Of a stretch of DNA of 5,301 nt, positions 1 through 5,301 are shown in pieces (position 1 is the stretch's first letter; every line of letters starts with the position of its first letter). Below the pieces are notes generated by a model, which saw only the letters and a program-made list of their open reading frames with translations, was not told the origin of the DNA and ran no database searches. Source of the stretch: Paracoccaceae bacterium (GTDB taxonomy: Bacteria > Pseudomonadota > Alphaproteobacteria > Rhodobacterales > Rhodobacteraceae); assembly GCA_024644285.1 (NCBI GenBank), contig JAHELH010000186.1, forward strand, positions 1 to 5,301. The letters run 5' to 3'. The translations under genes and the position numbers were made by a program.

Positions 1-313
1 TGGAATGGTGCGGGATCATCGCCTTCATCCAGGCGACGTCCTGCACTGTGTCCTGGCTGCGCACGAGATAGATCGATACTGCAAAGACCGCCGCCGCGCC
101 CAGGTAGATCGCCGCGTTCAAGGCCTTGCTGGGATACATCTTCAGCATGAAGGACAGCATGATGACGGCCATTGCGCCGCCCATGTAGAGCGCCATCCAT
201 GCGCGGGTCTGGCTGAAAAAGACGTGATCCAGCGCGTATGTGTTGAGATACATCAACCCATACATCACCAACGTCGACGTGGCGATCATGGCAAAGAAGC
301 GGGCATAGGACAT
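1..313 (-). CDS. DUF305 family membrane protein, N-terminal part (3' end outside window)
   Basis: The reading frame begins MSYARFFAMIATSTLVM and stays open for 104 codons to the window edge, where it reads WMKAMIPHHS. That is the start of the DUF305 signature, which normally continues as a His- and Met-containing helical domain. Three hydrophobic stretches are visible, at about residues 5-23, 38-58 and 66-85, so this is an inner-membrane protein with the DUF305 part placed after the third segment. The function of DUF305 is not settled. The family is often found beside copper and other metal-resistance genes, and the paired His102-His103 with nearby methionines could bind metal; both points are family knowledge and inference. 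I chose the ATG at 311-313 because GGAAGG lies six bases upstream. An in-frame ATG at 329-331 would add MFGRFD but has no good ribosome site. The gene lies 152 bp downstream of the TPR regulator on the same strand. Confidence 0.85.
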   Translation of the reverse strand, partial: MSYARFFAMIATSTLVMYGLMYLNTYALDHVFFSQTRAWMALYMGGAMAVIMLSFMLKMYPSKALNAAIYLGAAAVFAVSIYLVRSQDTVQDVAWMKAMIPHHS

Positions 314-319
314 GTCAAA

Positions 320-325
320 CCTTCC
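320..325 (-). promoter_or_regulatory. Shine-Dalgarno site GGAAGG of the DUF305 gene
   Basis: The minus strand reads GGAAGG, then six bases, then ATG at 313-311. This strong site selects the inner ATG over the in-frame ATG at 331-329. The same six bases are one arm of a perfect 9-bp inverted repeat (317-325 with 366-374), so the site could be hidden by pairing in the transcript. Confidence 0.7.
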
Positions 326-373
326 GAACATTGCGATTTCGGGGGCTTAACGCCCGTCCACCGCAGGAAGGTT

Positions 374-403
374 TCAAATGTATTGTCGTGCCATTTCGGT
401 CAT
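374..403 (-). CDS. Candidate 9-residue leader peptide upstream of the DUF305 gene
   Basis: A minimal ORF reads MTEMARQYI and stops with TGA at 376-374. GGAAGG lies ten bases upstream of its ATG (419-414), a usable though slightly long spacing. The stop codon ends immediately before the CCTTCC segment that could pair with the DUF305 Shine-Dalgarno, so a ribosome terminating or pausing here would cover that segment. No run of one amino acid marks it as a classic amino-acid attenuator. An ORF of this size can easily arise by chance, so it is listed only because of its position and ribosome site. Confidence 0.15.
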   Translation of the reverse strand: MTEMARQYI

Positions 404-465
404 TCGCGGCTTTCCTTCCGAAAACGAATTGAGGAATTGAAGTTCGGGAGCGCGGCGCAGCCGGT

Positions 466-2004
466 CTATATCGGGATCCCCACGCGTCTCATCGCGGCGT
501 CGAGAACCGGTGCGGTCTGCCCCCAGGCCTGCCAGTTCGCGGTCAGGCGTCGCCAGCGTCCGAGGCTGAAATCCGGGTTTTCGACGACAAAATCGGCCGC
601 CCTCCGACGTGCCTCGCGGGTACGGCCCAGGCTGACGAGGCTCACGATGCGGCACATCTGGAGGTACGTATTGTTCGGCTTCTTTTCCAAGCCACGCTCG
701 GCAACCTGCAGGCATTTCTCGAAGTCCCTGAGCGTCAGCAACGCCTTGCCGATCGCCATCTCGCAGCGAAAGCTTTGCGGATCGCCGGGCGACAGACGCA
801 GCGAGGTCTCGGCGCATTTGATCGCGCGGTGCGGATTGCCGTGATAGGATTCCAGCAGCGCCTGGCTCGCCCAACCCCAGGCGAAGCTCGGGCACTCGCG
901 CGTCACCGACTTCAGGATCGACAATGACCTGTGCGACTCGCTGGTCAGGAATCCGATGGTATAGGCAGCATAGGCGCGGGTCTCGGCGTCGGGATCCGGG
1001 CTGGCGAGCGCCTCCTCGGCAAGCGTCAGCGCGTTCGCGCGCTGACGCTCGGTCGGCGCAATGAACCGCCAGCCAATCAGCGTCGTGCACCATGCGCGGA
1101 CCGCCTTGGCCTTGGCGTAGTCCGGTTCCTTGGCGATTGCGGCGTCCAGAAGCTCGGTCGCTGCAGAGACCTTGACGCGATTCAGTTCGGCGCGCGCCCT
1201 GAGGTACAAATCGTAGGCGGACATGTCCTGCGGGCGCTTGCGAGTCGCGCGCGCGATCTCGGCGATCTGAATCCTGGAGCCGATCGCGGTTGCCACGTCG
1301 AAGGCGATCTCGTCCTGCATGTTGAACACATCCGCGATCCTCGACTCGTAACGCCTGGTCCAGATCTGTTCCGCGTTGGCGGTATCGATCAGACGCCCCA
1401 TCACCCGGATGCGCCCTCCCGCCCGCCGAACGCTGCCTTCGAGAACATAGCTGACGCCCAGATCCTTGCCGATGTCCCGCGGGTCCGCGTTCAAGCCCTT
1501 GAACCTGAACGACGAATTCCGCGATACAATGAAAATCCACGGGATGAACGACAGCGCCGCGATGATCTCTTCGCTTAATCCATCGGCGAAGTATTCCTCG
1601 TCGCGATCATTTGAAAGGTTATCCAACGCAAGCACCGCTAAGGACGCGCGCTGACGTTCCTCGGACCCCTTCGTCGCGGCGCCCATATCCGAAACGTCGA
1701 TTCCCCCGAGAAAGCGATACCCCCGTCCGCGGACGGTCTCGATGAATGTCGGACATTTCGGATCGTCGCCAAGGGCCAGCCGCAGGTCGTGGACGTATTC
1801 CTTCACCATGCCCTCGGTGACGTGGATATCGCCCCAGATCGCGTCGAGTATCTGGTCCTTCGTCAACAACAGGTCTGGGTTGTCCACCAGCAATCGCAGG
1901 AGCTGAAAGGCCCGATTTCCCATCGCGACCGGCCTGCCGTCCCGCCAGAGCCGCTCGTCCTTCAAGTCCAGTTTCAATTTCGCTTGATCTGTCGGGTCTG
2001 CCAT
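466..2004 (-). CDS. Winged-helix transcriptional regulator with TolB-like and TPR regions (CadC-like)
   Basis: This 512-residue protein has three parts. Residues about 10-100 form an OmpR/PhoB-type winged helix with typical elements: the RAFQLLRLLV helix, LLTKDQILDAIWG, a recognition helix near VKEYVHDLRLALGD, and the wing ending IETVRGRGYRFLG. Residues about 118-230 match the TolB-like region common in alphaproteobacterial regulators and class III cyclases, with YFADGLSEEIIAAL, YVLEGSVRRAGGRIRV and an IWTRRYE motif. Residues about 265-500 are helical and TPR-like, for example ATELLDAAIAKEPDYAKA and RAIKCAETSLRLSPGDP. There is no clear transmembrane segment, unlike Escherichia coli CadC, so it is probably cytosolic. 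It should bind DNA through the N-terminal domain and sense a ligand or partner through the rest; the signal is unknown. The start ATG has only a weak ribosome site (GGACGGG abutting the ATG), but the winged helix begins at the proper distance and an extended -10 lies about 36 bp upstream. Confidence 0.9.
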   Translation of the reverse strand: MADPTDQAKLKLDLKDERLWRDGRPVAMGNRAFQLLRLLVDNPDLLLTKDQILDAIWGDIHVTEGMVKEYVHDLRLALGDDPKCPTFIETVRGRGYRFLGGIDVSDMGAATKGSEERQRASLAVLALDNLSNDRDEEYFADGLSEEIIAALSFIPWIFIVSRNSSFRFKGLNADPRDIGKDLGVSYVLEGSVRRAGGRIRVMGRLIDTANAEQIWTRRYESRIADVFNMQDEIAFDVATAIGSRIQIAEIARATRKRPQDMSAYDLYLRARAELNRVKVSAATELLDAAIAKEPDYAKAKAVRAWCTTLIGWRFIAPTERQRANALTLAEEALASPDPDAETRAYAAYTIGFLTSESHRSLSILKSVTRECPSFAWGWASQALLESYHGNPHRAIKCAETSLRLSPGDPQSFRCEMAIGKALLTLRDFEKCLQVAERGLEKKPNNTYLQMCRIVSLVSLGRTREARRRAADFVVENPDFSLGRWRRLTANWQAWGQTAPVLDAAMRRVGIPI

Positions 2005-2039
2005 CCCGTCCAGTGCCCCGCAAGGCGCGTTTCGACGGA

Positions 2040-2048
2040 ATTATAGCA
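2040..2048 (-). promoter_or_regulatory. Extended -10 promoter element of the TPR regulator gene
   Basis: The minus strand reads TGCTATAAT at 2048-2040: a consensus -10 hexamer preceded by the TGn extension. No good -35 is seen 16-18 bases upstream, which is tolerated by extended -10 promoters. Transcription would start near 2033, leaving a 5' untranslated region of roughly 28 bases before the ATG at 2004. It stands out because the surrounding DNA is G+C-rich. Confidence 0.6.
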
Positions 2049-2151
2049 GGTTTGGTCGCAAGTCTCTAGCGCCGCGGAACGCAGAAGCCACCGCAAATCC
2101 ACCCGAACCGAACGACCGGGCCAACTCCGCCATTTATGCTTGCCACATCAC

Positions 2152-2172
2152 GCTTCGGCCCAGTTCCGAAGC
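2152..2172. repeat. Perfect 7-bp inverted repeat upstream of the small secreted-protein gene
   Basis: GCTTCGG at 2152-2158 and CCGAAGC at 2166-2172 are perfect inverted copies separated by seven bases. The repeat sits seven bases before the ribosome site of the gene starting at 2193, in the 188-bp divergent region shared with the TPR regulator. It could be an operator dyad or an RNA hairpin in the leader. It is not followed by a T-run, so it is not a terminator. A possible but weak -10 (TATGCT, 2135-2140) lies just upstream without a recognisable -35. I found nothing else identifiable in 2049-2151. Confidence 0.5.
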
Positions 2173-2178
2173 ACCGAT

Positions 2179-2184
2179 GGGGAG
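2179..2184 (+). promoter_or_regulatory. Shine-Dalgarno site GGGGAG that sets the start at 2193
   Basis: GGGGAG lies eight bases before ATG 2193-2195. The in-frame ATG at 2136 has no comparable site and would put 19 extra, mostly polar residues ahead of the signal peptide, so the inner start is preferred. Confidence 0.7.
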
Positions 2185-2192
2185 ACTACGCT

Positions 2193-2483
2193 ATGACAAG
2201 ACTGTTTCTTCTTCTGCCAACCCTTGCGCTGATATTTCCGGCAATCGCGATACAGGCGCAGCAATTCGAACGCCCCGAACCCAAGGAAGGGTTCAGCTAT
2301 CCCGAATATTTCTGCACGAACCGGGGCATTCGCGTCGATGTTGAAGATCAGAGCTGCCTGATCATCGGGGACCGCACCGTGCAGGCGGTTTGCGACATCT
2401 CGCTGAACAACCCGACTTGGCGGGTCATCGGAGAGGGCTGTACGCCCACTGCCGAGGTGCTTCAGGCCGCGAACAAGAAGTGA
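2193..2483 (+). CDS. Small secreted protein with four cysteines, function unknown
   Basis: The product has 96 residues. It begins MTRLFLLLPTLALIFPAIAIQA, a typical Sec signal peptide with a positive N-terminus, a hydrophobic core and a likely cut after Ala22, leaving a mature periplasmic or secreted protein of about 74 residues. The mature part contains Cys41, Cys55, Cys67 and Cys83, an even number that would suit two disulfide bonds. The spacing is seen in motifs such as YFCTNRGIRV, SCLIIGD, AVCDISLNNPTWRV and EGCTPT. I do not recognise the family. It is transcribed divergently from the TPR regulator and convergently with cueR. The regulator could control it, since divergent pairs often work that way, but no operator has been shown. 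Its codon composition looks less G+C-rich than copA. Metal binding by the cysteines is possible, but there is no CxxC or His-rich motif to support it. Confidence 0.75.
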   Translation: MTRLFLLLPTLALIFPAIAIQAQQFERPEPKEGFSYPEYFCTNRGIRVDVEDQSCLIIGDRTVQAVCDISLNNPTWRVIGEGCTPTAEVLQAANKK

Positions 2484-2522
2484 TGCAGCGTTAGCCGCGA
2501 CAGCGTCGGTGGACCGGACCGC
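2484..2522. other. Short convergent gap without a clear terminator
   Basis: These 39 bases separate the ends of the small secreted-protein gene and cueR. Only weak hairpins are visible: CGAC-AGC-GTCG around 2499-2509 and CGGT/ACCG shortly after. Neither has a T-run on either strand, so termination is probably Rho-dependent or lies elsewhere. Confidence 0.4.
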
Positions 2523-2918
2523 TCAGATCTTTGGATCATCCGCCAGTCTGTCGATGATCGGGCAGTCGGGCCGGTGGTCGCCGGCGCAGGCCTCGATCAG
2601 GTGCGACAGCGTGCCATGCATCGCGCGAAGGTCGGCGATCTTGGCCTCGATTTCGCCGAGGTGCTTTTGCGCGATGGCGCGGACATCTACGCTGGCGCGC
2701 TGCTGGTCCTCCCAGAGCCCCAGCAGCGTGCGGCAATCATCGATGGTGAAGCCGAGCGCGCGGGCCCGGGCCAGGAACCGCAGCTTGTGGACGTCGGCCT
2801 CGCCGAAGCTGCGATAGCCGTTCGCGCCGCGACCGGGCTCGATCAGGCCGATGTCCTCGTAATACCGGATCGTCTTGGGCGGCAGGCCCGCATGTTCCGC
2901 GGCTTGGCTGATGTTCAT
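2523..2918 (-). CDS. cueR: CueR/HmrR-type MerR-family Cu(I)-responsive regulator
   Basis: The 131-residue product is a full-length MerR-family activator. The DNA-binding domain comprises MNISQAAEHAGLPPKTIRYYEDIGLI (residues 1-26) and GYRSFGEADVHKLRFLARARALGF. A long dimerisation helix follows (about 80-107), then the metal loop CAGDHRPDCPII with Cys111 and Cys119. Seven residues between the two cysteines followed by PII is the CueR/HmrR pattern. Ser76 stands where CueR proteins have Ser77, the residue that marks sensors of monovalent ions (Cu+, Ag+, Au+) rather than Zn or Hg sensors. The protein should twist over-long promoter spacers to activate copper efflux genes when Cu(I) binds. It lacks the Cys/His-rich tail of Escherichia coli CueR and ends shortly after the loop. 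An upstream in-frame extension to 3050 lies inside copA and is rejected. ATG 2916-2918 has GGAG seven bases upstream and begins four bases after the copA stop, so the two are one operon. Confidence 0.93.
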   Translation of the reverse strand: MNISQAAEHAGLPPKTIRYYEDIGLIEPGRGANGYRSFGEADVHKLRFLARARALGFTIDDCRTLLGLWEDQQRASVDVRAIAQKHLGEIEAKIADLRAMHGTLSHLIEACAGDHRPDCPIIDRLADDPKI

Positions 2919-2922
2919 CGGT

Positions 2923-5301
2923 CTACTCCGCTGGCTGCGGCACGGCGCGGGCCGGTTGCGCGGCGGCCTGCTGGACGGGATGGCTGGCGCGGACCCGGCG
3001 CAGCCGCAGGGCGTTCGACACGACGAAGACGCTGGACAGCGCCATCGCACCGGCCGCGAGCGCAGGCGATAGCAAGAGGCCGGTAAAGGGATAGAGCACG
3101 CCGGCCGCCACCGGGATCAGCAGCGCGTTGTAGCCGAAGGCCCAGACGAGGTTCTGCCGGATGTTGCGCATCGTGGCGCGGCTGACGGCGAAGGCGTTGA
3201 TCACGCCGGACGGATCGCCGGACATCAGCACGACATCCGCCGCCTCGATCGCGATATCGGTGCCGGTGCCGATGGCGATGCCGACGTCCGCCGTGGCCAG
3301 CGCCGGGGCGTCGTTGATGCCGTCGCCGACAAAGGCGACGGGACCGTCGCCACGCAGGGAGGTCACGGCCTCGACCTTGCCTTCGGGCAGGACCTCGGCC
3401 AAGACATCGTCGATGCCCAGCCGGTCGGCCACGGCGCGGGCCATGACCTTGTTGTCGCCGGTGACCATCGCCACGCGAAGGCCCATGTCATGCAAAGCGG
3501 CGATGGTCGCCTTCGCCCCCGGCTTGATCGGGTCGGAGACCGCAAGCGCCGCCGCGGCCCGGCCGTCTATGGCGACGTAAAGCGGCGTCTTGCCATCGGC
3601 GGCGAAGGTCTGTGAACGGGCGTTCAGTTCGGCGATGTCGATCCCTTCGCGCGCCATCAGCCGGTCGGCGCCGACCAGGACGGCGCGGCCGTCAACCCGG
3701 GCGCTGAGCCCGTAGCCGGTATGCGAGGCGAACTCCGTGGCTTCCGCCAGGTCCAGACCTCGCTTTTCCGCGCCGCCGGTGATCGCGCGTGCGATGGGGT
3801 GTTCCGAGGGCGCCTCGACCGCCGCGGCCAGCGCCAGCACCTGGTCTTCGGCGAAGCCGGGCGCCAGGGCGATGTCGGTCAGTTCCGGGCGGCCCTCGGT
3901 CAGGGTGCCGGTCTTGTCGAGGGCCACGGTCCTTACATCCCGCAGCCGCTGCAATGCGTCGCCCTTGCGGAACAGCACGCCCAGTTCCGCGGCGCGTCCT
4001 GTGCCGACCATGATCGAGGTCGGCGTAGCCAGGCCCATCGCACAGGGGCAGGCGATGATCAGCACGGCGACGCCGGCCACCAGCGCATGGCCCAGCGCCG
4101 GGTCCGGGCCGAGCGCCAGCCAGGCGGCGACGGTCAGCGCCGCGACCACCAGCACCAACGGGACGAACCAGGCCGTCACCCGGTTGACCAGCGCCTGGAT
4201 CGGCAGCCGTGCGGCCTGGGCCTGTTCGACCATCGAAATGATCCGCGCCAGCACCGTGTCGCGGCCGACGGCGGTGGCGCGGAAGACCAGCGCACCGGTG
4301 CCGTTGACCGTGCCACCGATCACTGAATCGCCGGACGCCTTTTCGACCGGCACCGGCTCGCCCGAGATCATGCTTTCATCGACATAGCTGTGGCCATCGG
4401 TCACGACGCCGTCGGTCGCGATCCGCTCGCCGGGGCGGACGTGGACCAGCGTTTCGGTGTCGATGGCGTCGATGGGGACCTCGATCACCGCGCCGTCCTG
4501 TTCGATCCGCGCGGTCTTGGCCTGCAGGCCGGCCAGTTTGCGGATCGCCGCGCCGGTGCGGCCCTTGGCGCGCGCCTCCAGCCAGCGGCCCAGCAGGATC
4601 AGAGTGACGATCACGCAGGCGGCCTCGAAATAGACCGCGCGCGCGCCCTCGGGCAGCAGGCCCGGCAGGAACAGCGCGACGGTGGAGAACAGAAACGCCG
4701 CGGACGTGCCCAGCACCACCAGAGCGTTCATGTCGGGCGCGCGGCGCAGCAGCGAGGGAACGCCGTGCACAAAGAACATCCGGCCGGGACCGGCCAGAAC
4801 CAGCGCCGCCAGCACGAACTGGATGGTCCAACTTGCCTCGATCCCGATGGTGCGCTGGATCAGGTGGTGAAACGCGGGGATCAGGTGGCTGCCCATCTCG
4901 AGAACGAACACCGGCAGCGTCAGCGCGGCGGCCAGCGCCGTATTGCGGCCCAGGGCGCTGATCTCACGCGATTTGCGGTCTTCGGCGGGCGTGCCGCGAC
5001 TGGCCAGCCGGGCCCCGTAGCCAGCGTCGCGCACGGCCGCGATCAGACTGTCCGGATCGTCCTGCAGCGCCGTCACGCGGGCGCTTCCGCTGGCGAGGTT
5101 GACGGTGGCGGCCACGACGCCGGGCACGTCCTGCAGGGCCGCCTCGATGCGCGCGACGCAGGAGGCGCAGGTCATGCCGTCGAGTTCCAGGTCGGTGACC
5201 GTGAGACGGGCGGGCTTGCCGATGCCGTCGAGGGCCGAGATCAGGTCCTGCGCGGCGAGGGGGCCGTCGGAGACCACGGTCCCGGTTTCGCTGGCCAGGT
5301 T
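2923..5301 (-). CDS. copA: Cu(I)-exporting P1B-1-type ATPase CopA (5' end outside window)
   Basis: The pump exports Cu(I) from cytoplasm to periplasm using ATP. The frame is open to the right edge, giving 792 visible residues (numbered from 5301). Residues 1-10 read NLASETGTVV, the end of a first HMA domain, so the GTG at 5277 is not the true start. By comparison with Escherichia coli CopA, some 65 residues are probably missing. A second HMA domain follows with GMTCASC (Cys45, Cys48). Then come the membrane helices, the actuator SGEPVP (Gly314-Glu315), the transport motif CPC (418-420), the phosphorylation motif DKTGT (Asp462), SEHP (His501) and GDGIND (659-664). Tyr724-Asn725 in the next helix and MALSS (753-757) in the last helix complete the Cu(I) signature of P1B-1 pumps. 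The C-terminus is a short Ala/Pro/Gln-rich tail. cueR follows after four bases. The promoter and any CueR box lie outside the window. No frameshift or missing catalytic residue is seen. Confidence 0.96.
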   Translation of the reverse strand, partial: NLASETGTVVSDGPLAAQDLISALDGIGKPARLTVTDLELDGMTCASCVARIEAALQDVPGVVAATVNLASGSARVTALQDDPDSLIAAVRDAGYGARLASRGTPAEDRKSREISALGRNTALAAALTLPVFVLEMGSHLIPAFHHLIQRTIGIEASWTIQFVLAALVLAGPGRMFFVHGVPSLLRRAPDMNALVVLGTSAAFLFSTVALFLPGLLPEGARAVYFEAACVIVTLILLGRWLEARAKGRTGAAIRKLAGLQAKTARIEQDGAVIEVPIDAIDTETLVHVRPGERIATDGVVTDGHSYVDESMISGEPVPVEKASGDSVIGGTVNGTGALVFRATAVGRDTVLARIISMVEQAQAARLPIQALVNRVTAWFVPLVLVVAALTVAAWLALGPDPALGHALVAGVAVLIIACPCAMGLATPTSIMVGTGRAAELGVLFRKGDALQRLRDVRTVALDKTGTLTEGRPELTDIALAPGFAEDQVLALAAAVEAPSEHPIARAITGGAEKRGLDLAEATEFASHTGYGLSARVDGRAVLVGADRLMAREGIDIAELNARSQTFAADGKTPLYVAIDGRAAAALAVSDPIKPGAKATIAALHDMGLRVAMVTGDNKVMARAVADRLGIDDVLAEVLPEGKVEAVTSLRGDGPVAFVGDGINDAPALATADVGIAIGTGTDIAIEAADVVLMSGDPSGVINAFAVSRATMRNIRQNLVWAFGYNALLIPVAAGVLYPFTGLLLSPALAAGAMALSSVFVVSNALRLRRVRASHPVQQAAAQPARAVPQPAE
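2926..2929 (-). promoter_or_regulatory. Ribosome site of cueR inside the end of copA
   Basis: GGAG at 2929-2926 lies within the last codons of copA, seven bases before the cueR ATG. The copA stop TAG (2925-2923) falls between them. This decides the cueR start and suggests that its translation is coupled to copA. Confidence 0.6.

Larger units (their letters stand above)
314..422 (-). promoter_or_regulatory. Putative structured leader of the DUF305 gene with alternative GGAAGG/CCTTCC pairing
   Basis: Read on the minus strand, this stretch holds TTCGGAAGG at 422-414, AAACCTTCC at 374-366 and TTCGGAAGG again at 328-320. The last copy contains the Shine-Dalgarno of the DUF305 gene. The middle CCTTCC can pair with either GGAAGG copy but not both. 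The inner repeat pairs as a perfect 9-bp stem (317-325 with 366-374) enclosing a small 4-bp hairpin, GGGC at 343-346 with GCCC at 352-355. ACCTTCC is also the half-site typical of CueR-type operators, and TTGAAA overlaps it at 377-372. However, no matching half-site lies at the usual 7-bp spacing and no convincing -10 follows. The repeats are seen directly; a regulatory role is inferred. I see no rho-independent terminator for the upstream regulator in 314-465. Confidence 0.35.

Noticed and set aside
5..844. 279-codon plus-strand open frame
   Set aside because: It is antisense to both the DUF305 gene and the regulator, is rich in His, Arg and Cys, shows no recognisable domain and spans an intergenic region. 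It is a by-product of high G+C content.
374..1540. 388-codon minus-strand open frame overlapping the regulator
   Set aside because: It lies inside the regulator gene in another frame, and its translation is rich in Arg, Gly, Ala and Asp with no domain. The winged-helix frame clearly codes. Only its last ten codons were considered separately as a possible leader peptide.
931..1578. 215-codon plus-strand open frame
   Set aside because: It is antisense to the TPR regulator and has a low-complexity Arg/Gly/Leu composition with no family resemblance.
2136..2192. Earlier ATG for the small secreted protein
   Set aside because: It has no ribosome site, and the added residues would put a polar stretch before the signal peptide. 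ATG 2193 has GGGGAG at proper spacing.
2919..3050. Upstream extension of cueR to an ATG at 3050
   Set aside because: It would add 44 residues unlike any MerR N-terminus and overlap the copA coding end. The ATG at 2918 has a good ribosome site and starts exactly where the MerR fold begins.
2574..3086. 170-codon plus-strand open frame
   Set aside because: It is antisense to cueR and the end of copA, both of which have strong family matches.
3721..4387. Overlapping plus-strand open frames of about 200 codons
   Set aside because: They are antisense to the catalytic core of copA, whose motifs are intact. Their translations are skewed towards Arg/Gln/Asp or Ala/Ser/Thr.
1..5301. CRISPR array, tRNA, rRNA, transposase or attachment site
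   Set aside because: No regularly spaced repeats, cloverleaf-like sequence, transposase frame or terminal inverted repeats were seen on either strand.

Overview
The window looks like part of an alphaproteobacterial chromosome or plasmid, most likely from the Rhodobacteraceae or a related group. The reasons are the high G+C content, a Cu(I)-ATPase gene followed directly by a CueR/HmrR-type MerR gene, and a DUF305 membrane protein of the kind often found in copper-resistance clusters of these bacteria. The taxonomic placement is inferred from protein character and composition, not from a marker gene.

Layout. Bases 1-313 (minus strand) hold the first 104 codons of a DUF305 membrane protein that runs off the left edge. 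Bases 314-465 form its upstream region, with an unusual set of GGAAGG/CCTTCC repeats and a possible 9-residue leader peptide. Bases 466-2004 (minus) encode a 512-residue regulator with a CadC/OmpR-like winged helix, a TolB-like middle domain and a TPR-like C-terminal half. Its promoter, with an extended -10 TGCTATAAT, lies just upstream. Divergent from it, 2193-2483 (plus) encodes a 96-residue secreted protein with four cysteines and no function I recognise. Its upstream region carries a perfect 7-bp inverted repeat. A 39-bp convergent gap follows. Then, on the minus strand, come a cueR-type copper regulator (2523-2918) and, four bases upstream of it, the gene for a Cu(I)-exporting P-type ATPase (2923 to the right edge). 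The ATPase gene is cut at its 5' end.

How the genes fit together. CopA pumps cytoplasmic Cu(I) to the periplasm, and CueR senses Cu(I) and normally activates copA, so copA-cueR is a self-contained detoxification operon. The operon promoter, where a CueR box would be expected, is outside the window. DUF305 proteins with the MxxHHS motif are commonly associated with copper or other metal genes, so the left end probably belongs to the same metal island. The TPR regulator and the small secreted protein form a separate divergent pair of unknown role. A link between them and copper is suggested only by position.

The most unusual part is the DUF305 leader. One CCTTCC segment could pair with either of two GGAAGG segments, one of which is the Shine-Dalgarno sequence, and a short ORF ends just before the CCTTCC. 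This resembles a leader-peptide-controlled switch, but it is a hypothesis from sequence alone.
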